A stretch of 60,254 bases of DNA from Extibacter muris (GCF_004345005.1 NZ_SMMX01000018.1:1-60254), one strand, 5' to 3'. Positions 17,120-26,309 are shown, counted from the stretch's first letter. Made by a program: numbers and translations. Notes: generated from the letters alone by a model not told the origin.

Positions 17120-17548
17120 CTATCCAATCATAAATGTCAGTTCCGCGCTTACGACGGTCTTGCCGTCCACGGATGCTACAGCTTCTCCCACGCCGACAGG
17201 ACCCTTCTGCCTGATGATCTTCGTCTCCAGGCGCACCTTGTCTCCCGGTATGATTTTTCCTTTGAACTTACATTTGTTAATTCCACCAAAATAAGCGATC
17301 TTGCCCTGGTTCGCGTCCTGGCTCAGGATAGCCACTGCTCCCACCTGCGCAAGCGCCTCTACGGTAAGAACGCCCGGCATCACCGGTTCCTGCGGGAAGT
17401 GGCCTGCAAAGAAGTCCTCCCTGTATGTGACACATTTATAGCCGACGGCATACTGTCCCGGCTCGTAATCCTCGATATAGTCAACCAGAAGAAACGGGTG
17501 ACGGTGAGGGATGATATCCTTAATCTGACTGATGTCCAAATGATTCAT
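17120..17548 (-). CDS. fabZ: 3-hydroxyacyl-ACP dehydratase FabZ
   Basis: 142 residues, hot-dog fold. IPHRHPFLLVD (13-23) and the catalytic pair His50 in FAGHFPQEPVMPG and Glu64 in VEALAQ are present. It dehydrates 3-hydroxyacyl-ACP to trans-2-enoyl-ACP, the substrate of FabK. No FabA-type isomerase is in the cluster. CAAGGAGG lies upstream, and directly behind it is a divergent copy of the palindromic repeat. Confidence 0.94.
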   Translation of the reverse strand: MNHLDISQIKDIIPHRHPFLLVDYIEDYEPGQYAVGYKCVTYREDFFAGHFPQEPVMPGVLTVEALAQVGAVAILSQDANQGKIAYFGGINKCKFKGKIIPGDKVRLETKIIRQKGPVGVGEAVASVDGKTVVSAELTFMIG

Positions 17549-17557
17549 ATTTCCTCC

Positions 17558-17617
17558 TTGGGGACGTGATCTTTTTCAAAAGGGTTACGTCCCAAATTGA
17601 ACTTTGCCCTGTACCCA
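17558..17617. repeat. Divergent palindromic element between accB and fabZ, copy 4
   Basis: TTGGGGACGTGATC and GGTTACGTCCCAA form the core, with an A/T-rich middle and several mismatches. It is followed by TTTGCCCTGTACCC, which matches the outer arm of copy 1 (TTTTGCCGTGTCCC). It lies 3 bp before the accB stop codon (same strand order) and touches the fabZ ribosome site, so it could adjust fabZ expression. Confidence 0.5.
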
Positions 17618-17619
17618 AA

Positions 17620-18099
17620 TTAACGGATGCAGAACAATGGCTGGCCGTATTCTACTGCCTGGCCGTTTTCTACATAGATTTCTACGATTGTGCCGTCGTA
17701 GTCACTTTCTATCTCGTTCATCAATTTCATTGCCTCTACAATTGCCAGTGTCTGCCCTTTTTTTACGGTATCGCCTACTGACACGAAGGCTTCGGCCTCT
17801 TCTGACGGTGCTGTGTAGAAGGTCCCTACAAGGGGGGATTCTACAATCTTTCCGATGGACTGGGCCGACGGAGCGGCTGCTTCAGGCTCTTCCTTTTGTA
17901 CCGTGGCGCTCTGGGCAGGAGCTGCCATTGGGCCTCCCGCAGGTGCCTCGGCTATGGCGGCCTGCCCGGCTGCCACGACGTGTACTTGGTCCTGTTTCTT
18001 CGTGAGATGGATCTTCACTTCGTTTTCTTCGTATTTTAATCCGGTCAGTTCTGACTCTGATACAGCTTTTATAAGTGATAGCAGATTTTCAATTTCCAT
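17620..18099 (-). CDS. accB: Biotin carboxyl carrier protein AccB
   Basis: 159 residues from the preferred ATG at 18099 ([20 protein letters not shown]), which has AAAGGAC upstream. An in-frame ATG at 18126 would overlap the fabF end. A flexible Ala/Pro-rich linker (about 50-80) leads to the lipoyl/biotinyl domain with [10 protein letters not shown]; Lys125 is the biotin acceptor. The protein shuttles carboxyl groups between AccC and AccDA. Confidence 0.93.
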   Translation of the reverse strand: MEIENLLSLIKAVSESELTGLKYEENEVKIHLTKKQDQVHVVAAGQAAIAEAPAGGPMAAPAQSATVQKEEPEAAAPSAQSIGKIVESPLVGTFYTAPSEEAEAFVSVGDTVKKGQTLAIVEAMKLMNEIESDYDGTIVEIYVENGQAVEYGQPLFCIR

Positions 18100-18115
18100 A
18101 TTATACAAGTCCTTT

Positions 18116-19354
18116 CTAACCTTCAAATTTCTTTACTAATAAGGTTGCATTATGCCCTCCGAATCCAAGGGAATTGGTAAGCACATATGTGACATCCTTC
18201 TCTATCGGCGCTCCGACCGCGTAATTTAAATCGCACGCTTCGTCTACCGTCTCTGTACCGGCCGTCTGATGGATGAATCCGTCCTGTATGGACTTCACGC
18301 AGGTGATGAACTCCACCCCGCCGGCTGCTCCGAGGAGATGGCCGATCATTGATTTGGTGGAGTTGATTACGGCCTTTTTCGCCGCATCGCCCAGCGCCAG
18401 CTTGATAGCCCGTGTCTCGAACAGGTCATTGTGGTGGGTGCTTGTTCCGTGTGCATTGATATAATCTATCTGTGACGGTCTGATTCCGCCCTCCTCTATT
18501 GCCAGGGCCATTGCCTTTGCAGCACCCCCTCCGTCCTCTGCCGGTGACGTGATGTGGTACGCATCCCCGGTGGAACCATAGCCCGCTACTTCCGCATATA
18601 TTCTGGCGCCTCGTTTTTGGGCATGCCCCAGCTCTTCCAGCATGACAACACCTGCACCCTCGCCGAGTACGAATCCATTTCTGTCTCTGTCAAATGGGAT
18701 AGAAGCACGCTTCGGGTCTGTGGATGTAGAGAGCGCGGTCAGGCTCGTAAAGCCCGCCACACCTGTCGGACAGATACAGCTCTCCGTCCCTCCTGCAATC
18801 ATTATGTCGGCATCCCCGTACTGGATTGCCCGATAAGCGTCCCCGATACAGTTCGTGCCCGACGCGCAGGCCGTCACCACATTGGTACATTTCCCTTTGA
18901 ATCCGAGCTGTATGGAAATGTTACCGGCCGCCATATTGGAAATCATAAGAGGCACCATGAGCGGATTCACCCGGCCCGGCCCCTTCTCATGAATCTTCGT
19001 ATGCTCCTGTTCCACACGCTGCAGGCTGCCGATGCCTGATCCTACGATGACTCCCGCGCGGTAGGGATCTTCCTGCTCGATAGCAAGCCCTGAATCCTTA
19101 TATGCTTCCAGAGCTGCGGCTACTGCATACTGGGAAAATAATTCCATCCTTTTTGCAGCTTTGAAATCCATATGGTCTTTTGCAGAGAAATCTTTTACCT
19201 CCGCCGCAAGCTTCACCTTATATTCTGTTGTATCAAACTTCGTTATCTCTCCGATGCCGACCTTTGTCTCCTTGATACCGGACCAGAACTCTTCTACAGA
19301 ATTTCCTATCGGAGTCACTGCTCCCAGCCCTGTAACCACAACTCTTTTCTTCAT
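18116..19354 (-). CDS. fabF: 3-oxoacyl-ACP synthase II FabF
   Basis: 412 residues, thiolase fold. The Cys-His-His triad is Cys163 in TACASGTN, His in [11 protein letters not shown] and His in GHLLGAAGG. It condenses malonyl-ACP with acyl-ACP in elongation. The gene follows fabG by 33 bp and is slightly overlapped by one possible accB start. All active-site residues are present and length is normal. Confidence 0.94.
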   Translation of the reverse strand: MKKRVVVTGLGAVTPIGNSVEEFWSGIKETKVGIGEITKFDTTEYKVKLAAEVKDFSAKDHMDFKAAKRMELFSQYAVAAALEAYKDSGLAIEQEDPYRAGVIVGSGIGSLQRVEQEHTKIHEKGPGRVNPLMVPLMISNMAAGNISIQLGFKGKCTNVVTACASGTNCIGDAYRAIQYGDADIMIAGGTESCICPTGVAGFTSLTALSTSTDPKRASIPFDRDRNGFVLGEGAGVVMLEELGHAQKRGARIYAEVAGYGSTGDAYHITSPAEDGGGAAKAMALAIEEGGIRPSQIDYINAHGTSTHHNDLFETRAIKLALGDAAKKAVINSTKSMIGHLLGAAGGVEFITCVKSIQDGFIHQTAGTETVDEACDLNYAVGAPIEKDVTYVLTNSLGFGGHNATLLVKKFEG

Positions 19355-19387
19355 ATCGATGTCTCCCTCTATCTATCTGCACTTATG

Positions 19388-20125
19388 CTACATTACCATG
19401 CCGCCGTCGACGTGGATGACCTGTCCGGTAATATAACCGGACGACTCTGATGCGAGAAATGCCGCCAGCCTCGCCACATCTTGGGGCCTTCCGAACCTTC
19501 CGAGCGGTATCTGGGATACCGTCGCCTCTTTAACCTTCTCCGGCAGGGCATCTGTCATGTCTGTCTCGATAAATCCGGGCGCAATGGCGTTCACCGTAAT
19601 GCCACGGGACGCCAGCTCCTTTGCAGCCGCCTTCGTAAGCCCGATGATGCCCGCTTTGGACGACGCATAGTTTGCCTGGCCGGCATTGCCGGCAACGCCT
19701 ACCACTGAGGACAGGTTGATAATCCTGCCGCTCTTCTGCTTCAGCATCTGCCGAGAAGCGAAACGAATCGTATTGAACGCTCCTTTTAAGTTGACATCAA
19801 CTACTTTGTCGAAGTCTTCCTCGGACATCTTCATCAACAGTCCGTCCTTTGTAATGCCAGCATTATTGACGAGAATATCCAGGCTTCCATACTGCTTCAC
19901 GATACCATGAACCAGCTCTTCACATTTGGCAAAGTCAGAAACATTGCACTGATATATCTCTGCCCTTCCGCCTCTGCCCCCTATCTCCTGCTTCAGATCC
20001 ATCGCCTTATCCCGGGAGCCATTATAGTTAATCACTACCGTGGCACCACTTTTGGCAAGTTCCAGGGCAATTGCCTTTCCAATGCCACGCGATCCTCCTG
20101 TGACAAGTGCTACTTTTCCTTCCAT
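19388..20125 (-). CDS. fabG: 3-oxoacyl-ACP reductase FabG
   Basis: 245 residues, short-chain dehydrogenase. It has the NADPH loop TGGSRGIGKAIA (9-20), NNAGIT, the catalytic Ser in LSSVVG, and YASSKAG with the catalytic Tyr and Lys. C-terminal GQVIHVDGGMVM is typical of FabG. It reduces 3-oxoacyl-ACP with NADPH. It lies 13 bp after fabD. Confidence 0.94.
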   Translation of the reverse strand: MEGKVALVTGGSRGIGKAIALELAKSGATVVINYNGSRDKAMDLKQEIGGRGGRAEIYQCNVSDFAKCEELVHGIVKQYGSLDILVNNAGITKDGLLMKMSEEDFDKVVDVNLKGAFNTIRFASRQMLKQKSGRIINLSSVVGVAGNAGQANYASSKAGIIGLTKAAAKELASRGITVNAIAPGFIETDMTDALPEKVKEATVSQIPLGRFGRPQDVARLAAFLASESSGYITGQVIHVDGGMVM

Positions 20126-20138
20126 GCCGTGCCTCCTT

Positions 20139-21134
20139 CTAATCCATGCAAGCGCTGATCACTGTCTCCATATCAGCCCATTCTGCAATGTTATATACCG
20201 TTACAGACCGGTTAATCTTCTTCATGAATCCGGCCAGCGTCCTGCCAGGCCCGATTTCTATAAATGTGTCCACCCCGTCTGCTATCATCGTCTCTACACT
20301 CTGCTGCCAGCGCACCGGCATGCTTACCTGTTCCGCCAGCAGCGCTTTTGTCTGTGCGATGTCCGTCACCTTTTTGGCGGTCACGTTCGTCACATACGGT
20401 ACCGTCAGCTCGTGCGGCTCAACTTTTTCCAGTTCTGCCGCAAGCCTGCGGCCTGCGTCCTTCAGCATCGGCGAATGGAACGGGCCGCTTACGTTAAGCG
20501 CGACCGCTCTTTTCGCCCCCGCAGCTTTCAATGCCTCACAGGCCTCTTCCACCGCTTTTGTTTCTCCGGTAATGACAATCTGCCCCGGGCAGTTATAATT
20601 GGCAATCGTAACCCCGGCCGTATCATTGATCACCTGCTCAATGGCTTCCCCGGACATACCGAGGATAGCGGCCATGGCTCCCTCTCCCGCCGGCACGGTG
20701 TTCTGCATCAGTATGCCGCGCCTACGCACAAGACGGATAGCGTCCATGACATCCATCCCTCCTGCCGCTGCGACGGCGCAATACTCACCAAGGCTTAAGC
20801 CTGCGGTGACAGTTGGGGTCAGGCCCCTTACGTTCCTTCCGTTAACAGCTGAACCAATGGACGAAAATTCCTCCCGAAAGGGGCCTGACCCCTTTGTCAC
20901 ATCTTTCAAGGCTTCTGTGATGGCAAGGCACGTCGTCACAAGTGCCGCCTGTGTATATTCTGTCAGATCAAGTTTTTCATTTTCCTCGAAGCACAGTGCT
21001 TTCATGTCCAGACCGAGCGCCTCGGAGGCTTTCTCGTATATGTCCCGGGCAATGGGGCTGTTCTCATAGAAATCTGCGCCCATCCCTGCTTTCTGGGAAC
21101 CCTGTCCCGGATAGATATATGCAATCTTACTCAT
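20139..21134 (-). CDS. fabD: Malonyl-CoA:ACP transacylase FabD with an in-frame palindromic insertion
   Basis: 331 residues, about 25 more than usual. Motifs are YPGQGSQKAGMG (8-19), the nucleophile Ser114 in AGLSLGEYCA and the His in SGPFHSPML. It loads malonyl onto ACP. Between AITEALKDV (71-79) and TVTAGLSLGEY (108-118) is a foreign stretch starting KGSGPFREEF and ending RGLTPT. It is encoded by a palindromic element at 20806-20900 and normally only a short turn lies here. The frame is open throughout and the insert sits six residues before the active-site elbow, so the enzyme is probably still made; as the only fabD seen here it is likely functional. Its start overlaps the fabK stop by 8 bp. 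Confidence 0.92.
   Translation of the reverse strand: MSKIAYIYPGQGSQKAGMGADFYENSPIARDIYEKASEALGLDMKALCFEENEKLDLTEYTQAALVTTCLAITEALKDVTKGSGPFREEFSSIGSAVNGRNVRGLTPTVTAGLSLGEYCAVAAAGGMDVMDAIRLVRRRGILMQNTVPAGEGAMAAILGMSGEAIEQVINDTAGVTIANYNCPGQIVITGETKAVEEACEALKAAGAKRAVALNVSGPFHSPMLKDAGRRLAAELEKVEPHELTVPYVTNVTAKKVTDIAQTKALLAEQVSMPVRWQQSVETMIADGVDTFIEIGPGRTLAGFMKKINRSVTVYNIAEWADMETVISACMD
20806..20900. repeat. Palindromic element inserted in the fabD reading frame
   Basis: Left arm 20806-20828 and right arm 20878-20900 are 23-bp inverted repeats with three to four mismatches (GTGACA, then GGGGTCAGGCCCCTT). The middle is about 49 bp. From GGGGTC (20815) to GACCCC (20892) is 78 bp, 26 codons, so the frame is kept. 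The core differs from the GGGGACGG family elsewhere in the window, so it is a second palindrome family. Confidence 0.8.
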
Positions 21135-22065
21135 ATACTTTCGCTCCCTTTACCAGTGCGTCTGTCTCGCTCACCAGCTTCTGAATCAACTCTTTGCAGG
21201 ACATTCTTTCTTTTACCATGCCTGCAATCTGTCCTGCCATGACGCTACCGTTCTTCACATCGCCGTCCACGACCGCTTTCCTCAGGCCGCCCAGCGTAAG
21301 GTACTCCAGTTCTTCAAAACTTGCTCCGTTATTTTCCAGTTCGATATATTTCTTTGTCATCTCATTGCGAAGAGCCCGCACCGGATGCCCGGTCGTCCTG
21401 CCTGTCACTCTGGAATCGATATCCTTCGCCTTGATGATTCTCTCTTTGTAATTGTCATGTACGATGGATTCATCTGTCACTACAAAATGTGTCCCCATCT
21501 GTATCCCCTGCGCACCGAGCATAAATGCCGCAGCCGCGCCTCTGCCGTCCGCGATGCCTCCCGCAGCGATGACAGGGATATGTACCGCATCCACGATCTG
21601 CGGCACGAGCACCATCGTCGTATTCTCGCCGATATGCCCGCCTGCTTCGCATCCTTCTGCCACGACGGCGTCTGCGCCGCAGCGTTCCATACGTTTTGCA
21701 AGGGCTACAGAAGCAACCACAGGAATCACCTTCACTCCTGCCTCTTTCCACATCTTCATGTATTTTTCAGGATTACCAGCCCCGGTTGTGACAACTTTCA
21801 CGCCTTCTTCTACGATTACCTTTGCCACTTCATCCGCATATGGGCTCATGAGCATGATATTCACCCCGAATGGCTTATCCGTCAGCTTCTTTGCCTCTCT
21901 GACCTGGTCTCTCACCCAGTCAGCCGGAGCACTTGCCGCACCGATAAGTCCAAGTCCGCCGGCCTCGGATACTCCTGCTGCCAGATGATATTCGGCGACC
22001 CAGGCCATGCCTCCCTGGATGATCGGATATTCAATTCCCAATAATCTGGTTACTTCTGTCTTCAT
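21127..22065 (-). CDS. fabK: Enoyl-ACP reductase II FabK (FMN-dependent)
   Basis: 312 residues, TIM-barrel flavoprotein beginning MKTEVTRLLGIEYPIIQGGMAWV. It contains EGCEAGGHIGENTTMVLVPQ and AGGIADGRGAAAAFMLGAQGIQMGTHF for FMN and substrate binding. FabK reduces enoyl-ACP in organisms that lack FabI, and it is insensitive to triclosan. It is the only clear enoyl-ACP reductase here. It lies between acpP and fabD, the usual Clostridia order. Confidence 0.93.
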   Translation of the reverse strand: MKTEVTRLLGIEYPIIQGGMAWVAEYHLAAGVSEAGGLGLIGAASAPADWVRDQVREAKKLTDKPFGVNIMLMSPYADEVAKVIVEEGVKVVTTGAGNPEKYMKMWKEAGVKVIPVVASVALAKRMERCGADAVVAEGCEAGGHIGENTTMVLVPQIVDAVHIPVIAAGGIADGRGAAAAFMLGAQGIQMGTHFVVTDESIVHDNYKERIIKAKDIDSRVTGRTTGHPVRALRNEMTKKYIELENNGASFEELEYLTLGGLRKAVVDGDVKNGSVMAGQIAGMVKERMSCKELIQKLVSETDALVKGAKVYE

Positions 22066-22093
22066 ACTGCCAACCTCGCTTTATTCGTTCTGT

Positions 22094-22318
22094 TTATTTG
22101 TGTGTTTCTACGTATTTGATAACATCGCCGACTGTAGCAATCTGCTCCAGGTCTTCCGTCGGAATCTCCACGCCGAACTCTTCCTCCAGCGCCATCACCA
22201 GCTCGAATAAGTCAAGAGAGTCTGCGCCAAGGTCATCTTTGAAGGAAGAAGCCTCTGTAATCGTGCTCTCCTCTACTCCTAAGTTTTCTGCTACCATTGA
22301 TTTAATCTTTTCAAACAT
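22094..22318 (-). CDS. acpP: Acyl carrier protein
   Basis: 74 residues, acidic, four-helix. The phosphopantetheine attachment site is Ser34 in [12 protein letters not shown]. It carries growing acyl chains between the Fab enzymes. AAGGAGAACG precedes the ATG. It lies 52 bp after fabH and 28 bp before fabK. Confidence 0.95.
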   Translation of the reverse strand: MFEKIKSMVAENLGVEESTITEASSFKDDLGADSLDLFELVMALEEEFGVEIPTEDLEQIATVGDVIKYVETHK

Positions 22319-22370
22319 CGTCGTTCTCCTTTATATACATTTTTTATATAGTTTCGCCAGAAGGCGTAAC

Positions 22371-23336
22371 TTACTGCCATTCAAGGACGCTAGCTCCCCA
22401 GGAAAGGCCTGCGCCGAATCCCGAGATAATAATCCGCTGTCCTTTTTTCAACCGCCCGTCTCTGTTCATTTCATCCAATAATATTGGAATGCTTGCAGAT
22501 GACGTATTACCGTATTCCTGAAGATTCATAGGAAATTTTTCCATATCTTCCCCAAGCCTCTTTGCAACGGCTTCTACAATCCGCTTATTCGCCTGGTGGA
22601 GGACATAATAGTCAATATCCTGCGTGGAAAGCTCATTTATATCCAATACCTCTCGAATCACTTCCGGAACGCGCCGTGCCGCAAATTTGAATACGGCCTG
22701 GCCGTCCATCTGTATATACGTTTCTTCCTCAGGCAGACTCTTCCGGTCCTTTACATAACGGCTCTTACATGTTAATGCATCACCTTTCCGTCCGTCAGAA
22801 TGTGTCACGGACTGGTACATACGTCCGTTCGCAGCTTTCAGCACCGCCGCTCCCGCACCGTCGCCAAACAGGATACATGTCCCGCGATCCTGCCAGTTAG
22901 TAAGGGTGGACAGGCTCTCACTGCCAATCACAAGAGCACAGTTGTACATACCGCTTGCTATGTATGCCATTGCAGTATTATAAGCAAAGACAAACCCCGA
23001 GCATGCCGCGCCGCCCAGGTCAAAACAGGTCGCATTGACTGCGCCGATAGCTTTTTGTACACAGCAGGCAGCACAGGGAAGGATGACATCAGAAGAAATC
23101 GTTGCCACAAGTATCAGATCGATATCCTCCGGGCGGGTCCCTCTGTCCTCAAGAGCGAGCCTTGCTGCCTCTGCAGCCATGGAAACGGTCGTTTCTTCCT
23201 GTATGATGTGACGGCGAATGACTCCTGTCCGCTCACGGATCCACTCGTCGCTCGTCTCTACAATTTTTGCCAGGTCATTGTTGTCCATTGCATAGGATGG
23301 GGTATAAGAACCCGTTCCGTGTATTACTGCTGTCAT
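22371..23336 (-). CDS. fabH: 3-oxoacyl-ACP synthase III FabH
   Basis: 321 residues. The Cys112 nucleophile is in GGAACSGFVFAYN, His in VLHQANKRIV and Asn in YGNTSSASIP. It starts fatty-acid synthesis by condensing an acyl-CoA primer with malonyl-ACP. AGAGGA lies about 8 nt before the ATG. It is the first gene of the 11.6-kb operon, about 85 nt downstream of the predicted transcription start. Confidence 0.94.
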   Translation of the reverse strand: MTAVIHGTGSYTPSYAMDNNDLAKIVETSDEWIRERTGVIRRHIIQEETTVSMAAEAARLALEDRGTRPEDIDLILVATISSDVILPCAACCVQKAIGAVNATCFDLGGAACSGFVFAYNTAMAYIASGMYNCALVIGSESLSTLTNWQDRGTCILFGDGAGAAVLKAANGRMYQSVTHSDGRKGDALTCKSRYVKDRKSLPEEETYIQMDGQAVFKFAARRVPEVIREVLDINELSTQDIDYYVLHQANKRIVEAVAKRLGEDMEKFPMNLQEYGNTSSASIPILLDEMNRDGRLKKGQRIIISGFGAGLSWGASVLEWQ

Positions 23337-23417
23337 GTGATTGTCCTCTTGATATACATTTCAGACGGTTATGTCTGGATTGATGCTTTCCGGTTTATTG
23401 TTTTGTGTTTCAATTAT

Positions 23418-23475
23418 TTTGACTTTCAAAGTATATATCTAAAATATAATTTTGTCAAGTAGTTTGAGTGCCAAA
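23418..23475 (-). promoter_or_regulatory. fab operon promoter with two FabT-like operators
   Basis: On the minus strand: TTGACA (23458-23453), a 17-nt spacer and TATACT (23435-23430), a near-consensus sigma-A promoter. Immediately after the -10, TTTGA-AAG-TCAAA (23430-23418) is a perfect inverted repeat of the FabT operator type. Upstream of the -35, TTTGG-CAC-TCAAA (23475-23463) is the same motif with one mismatch. Binding would cover the start site. Acyl-ACP-responsive repression by the distal MarR protein is the likely mechanism. Confidence 0.75.
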
Positions 23476-23497
23476 ACAATTCGACAATTATTTTAAT

Positions 23498-23546
23498 GGA
23501 CGGAAATCACTACCACCATCTTAGCTGGTGGTAGTGATTTCCGTCC
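23498..23546. repeat. IS200-type end hairpin
   Basis: GGACGGAAATCACTACCACC and its exact complement flank a 7-nt loop, a 21-bp perfect stem. It forms the transposase-recognised end, next to the fab promoter, and can terminate transcription coming from the IS. Confidence 0.65.
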
Positions 23547-23640
23547 CTGTAAGGGACTATTGCCGGCTTGGGCCTCAAAGGCCCTTCGAGAATAAAAGCC
23601 CCAACCGCACCTTATTCTCTGGCTTAGTCCTTACAAGGAC

Positions 23641-23899
23641 TTATTTTTTGTCTTTGGTTACTGGCTCACCCGTGAACGGGTCTATGTATTCTTTTAAACT
23701 TAATTGGTCGTATGCTTGATCATCCATGAGCTGATTTTTTATATACTCTTGTATTTTCTTCGCATTCTTTCCACGTGTATCTACATAGTAGCCTCTACAC
23801 CAAAATTTTCTGTTTCCATACTTATATTTCAGATTTGCATGTCGGTCGAAAATCATATGTGAACTCTTCCCTTTTAAATACCCCATAAATGTTGACACG
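23641..23899 (-). pseudogene. tnpA: IS200-type transposase TnpA, C-terminal half
   Basis: The frame reads VSTFMGYLKGKSSHMIFDRH and continues with YGNRKFWCRGYYVDTRGKNA to DPFTGEPVTKDKK. This is the C-terminal half of the Y1 HUH transposase; the catalytic Tyr lies in the helix after GYYVDT. The frame stays open upstream of 23899 into the inserted element, but that stretch is not transposase. The missing half is at 29602-29820. Confidence 0.8.
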
Positions 23900-23944
23900 C
23901 CGAACTTTACAAAGGGCGAAAACAGACCGTGAAACGGGCTGCTG

Positions 23945-24359
23945 ACAACAAACGGCGGTATGCTCCCGGAGAGGGTAGCATACCGCCTGTTTTGTTGTCT
24001 GGGGTTTCCAAAGGGGCTTGCCCCTTGGCACACGACTTTGCTTGCAAAGTGTAGTGTGTTATACGCTCTGTCGGCGTTGCCGCTTCAAATGCCGTTGCCG
24101 CCGGGGAGGGCAAGGGCATTTGAAGCGGCAGGAAAACAGGGCTGTGATTGCGTGGCGTGAAGCCGCAAGCGCAGCCCTGGTTTCATCAGTGGACAAGGCG
24201 GCCAATCCCTCAAAGTTCTTGGCCGCTCTTTTTCTGATGTTGGGGCGTTTCTTTTCTCAAAATTGAAATGGGCGGGAAGCCATTTTAGGGCTTTCCCGCC
24301 TTGATTACCCTTTAGCAAAGACGGGCGGGGCTGTCAACGGCGGCGCATGAAATGCGCCG
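23945..24359. repeat. Cluster of about eight hairpins at the element's left end
   Basis: No gene is visible between 23922 and 24420, but a dense series of inverted repeats is. Stems: 23945-23998 (CGGTATGCT/AGCATACCG core), 24011-24026 (AAGGGGC/GCCCCTT), 24035-24050 (ACTTTGC/GCAAAGT), 24080-24093 with 24115-24128 (14 bp perfect), 24138-24178, 24198-24226 (GCGGCCAA/TTGGCCGC followed by T-rich DNA), 24271-24300 and 24341-24359 (CGGCGCAT/ATGCGCCG). Candidates are an origin of transfer, att-site arms or regulatory RNA. Confidence 0.6.
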
Positions 24360-24420
24360 TTTATCTTGACCGTTGACTGGCTCGGCTGGCTTTGCTACTT
24401 TCCTGATAAACTGAAATCTA

Positions 24421-25121
24421 TCATGCAGAATTTCTTATCTTTTTTATATTGTGGTTCATTAAATGTCTGCCTAAATTTCTATATAGAAATGCTTTAAGTG
24501 CTGACATTTCTTGATGATGTTCTTTGAGTAGGTTGTCGGGACAATCATAAATTCCAAAATCTTGATTTATTCCTTCACTTTGAATATAAGTATTGTTTCG
24601 TTCAAAATCAATTATAGGCTTGCGGAAATCTTTCACAGCCACGCCATATCCGCAAAAAGCCCCATACAGGTAGAATTTATACTTTGTAATTGTGAGAGGT
24701 ATGCCTTATCTAATATAAACGCTTCCAGCTCATACCATACTCCATCCAAATAAACTTCTACCCAACTATGAAAAATATTTTGGGGAGCGTTTTTATATAC
24801 GATGCCAGTCATTGCGCCCTTTTGCAATTTTTTGTAAATCGTAAATCCATGCACCCTACATGGAACATTTACTCCACGAAGCAATGCCATAAAAAGCGTT
24901 CCTTTTGTATTACATTGTCCATATCCATCAGTCAAAACTTTTGATGCCGGAATACTATCATCAACATTGTAACCAAATAAAATTTCATCACGGACAAAAT
25001 TATATATTTGCTGGATACGATGGAATGTATCAATATCTTTCCATTTTCTATCACTTATTAACTGCTGTATATTGATGGCCGAAAAATCTAACATTGGTGT
25101 TTCTTTCAAATATTCTTCCAT
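24421..25121 (-). pseudogene. Transglutaminase-like domain protein, frameshifted
   Basis: Residues 1-155 contain the transglutaminase-core triad region: VLTDGYGQCNTKGTLFMALL with the Cys, NIFHSWVEVYLDGVWYELEAF with the His, and a following acidic block. A one-base loss in a C4 run at 24660-24663 (G4 on the coding strand) sends the frame into LFADMAWL and a stop. Adding one base restores GAFCGYGVAVKDFRK and then the conserved tail (INQDFGIYDCPDNLLKEHHQ) to 24421. The family is unnamed, often carried on clostridial elements, and may act on peptides. The GGAG-rich start region supports ATG at 25121. Confidence 0.7.
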
Positions 25122-25133
25122 ATAATCTACCTG

Positions 25134-25949
25134 CTATCTCCTTTGAATTTTATATTCAGCCTGCTCAATCATCTTTTTTGCTAACTTCTGAAACAGGTCG
25201 GCGGCTTCCTCGTCCATCGGCGCAAGCTGTCCGATCTGTCCGGCAACCATCGCCGCTACATCGTCAATGGAAAGCGGTGTTTGCTTCTGCTCCGCCAATG
25301 CGTCCCGCATGGCCTGGAACATGGTGGCGGTCACAGCTTCTCCCGGCTGTTCTCCGCTTTCCATATCTTTTTTAATATCCCGCAGGATAGCAAGGAACAC
25401 ACTCTTGATTTTCTCAATCTCCGCTTCGTGTTCCCCCATTTCCTGGGCGTTCAAAAGCTGTAGATCCGGCCTTGCGCCTGCCCGGTGTTCCGGGTGTTCT
25501 TTCATTAGGTCGGACAGGGAAGCCGTCGCTATCTCAATAAGCTGGTTTCTTGCCGTTATCCCCTTTGCCGCCGTGTCCTGAAAATAAATCCGTATCAAAT
25601 CTATCAGCTTGGGAAAGCTCTTGTGTTCCAAGAGACGGTTGAGGATTTGCACATCGACTGCGCCCGTCACAAGCCCCCTCACGGCTCTCTCGGATAAGCC
25701 CAATTCAGAAATATCATAGCTTTTGCGGACACTCACGGTGGACAAGCCCAGTATGTAGTCCGTTGATACCTTAAATTCCTTTGCCACGCCTATGAGAATA
25801 TCACTGCTGACCGTTCTCGTTTCACCGCTGACAATCCGGCTCAACTGGGAAGCGGAAACGCCTATCTTCTCCGCAAGTTCCTTTTGTGTGATGTGGTTTC
25901 CGTTGCATAAATCGGAAATCCGCTGTCCGGGTGTTCCGGGTAAAGCCAT
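25134..25949 (-). CDS. XRE-family transcriptional regulator of the mobile element
   Basis: 271 residues from the ATG at 25949, which has GGAGGAGGT 8 nt upstream; an in-frame ATG at 25988 lacks a ribosome site. An HTH_3 domain is at the N-terminus (ITQKELAEKIGVSASQLSRI, then VAKEFKVSTDYILGLS). The rest is helical with no recognised enzymatic motif. It resembles regulators next to replication and mobilization genes of integrative elements and is divergent from them, across a 320-bp control region. It probably controls element maintenance or transfer. Confidence 0.75.
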   Translation of the reverse strand: MALPGTPGQRISDLCNGNHITQKELAEKIGVSASQLSRIVSGETRTVSSDILIGVAKEFKVSTDYILGLSTVSVRKSYDISELGLSERAVRGLVTGAVDVQILNRLLEHKSFPKLIDLIRIYFQDTAAKGITARNQLIEIATASLSDLMKEHPEHRAGARPDLQLLNAQEMGEHEAEIEKIKSVFLAILRDIKKDMESGEQPGEAVTATMFQAMRDALAEQKQTPLSIDDVAAMVAGQIGQLAPMDEEAADLFQKLAKKMIEQAEYKIQRR

Positions 25950-26309
25950 AGACACGCACCTCCTCCGCATACCTCCATTATACAGCAAAATTGCAAAAAT
26001 ACAATTTTCAAAGTGTAAACTTCATCAAAATGCAATTCTCGCAAAATTCCGGGGATTGCATTTTTTTTCGTGTAGACTTAGGGTAGTTCATCGGTGAACA
26101 GCACCTTGAAAACAGAATGACCGTCCGAAAAGGAATATCTGGCTGGGGAAGCACGCAGAGAGCCGACTTCTGGACACTTTGTCCAGAGGTAACTTCGGGT
26201 CACAATGGCCCGAAGCTGTGGGGAGCGTGCCAACGCCGGAACACGCCGCAGGAATGGGGCAGGAAGGCTTTTCGGGGAGAACGGCAACGGAGAATAAACG
26301 GAGAGACGC
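25950..26309. promoter_or_regulatory. Divergent control region of the element
   Basis: The interval between the regulator and the VLP gene holds AT-rich DNA with TGCAAAAATAC/TGCATTTTTT-type blocks near the regulator start. It also has two hairpins: TCTGGACA-CTT-TGTCCAGA (26169-26187) and CTTCGGG-N9-CCCGAAG (26194-26217 region). It likely contains both divergent promoters and operators. A short open frame at 26117-26329 overlaps the next gene and is not convincing. Confidence 0.4.
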
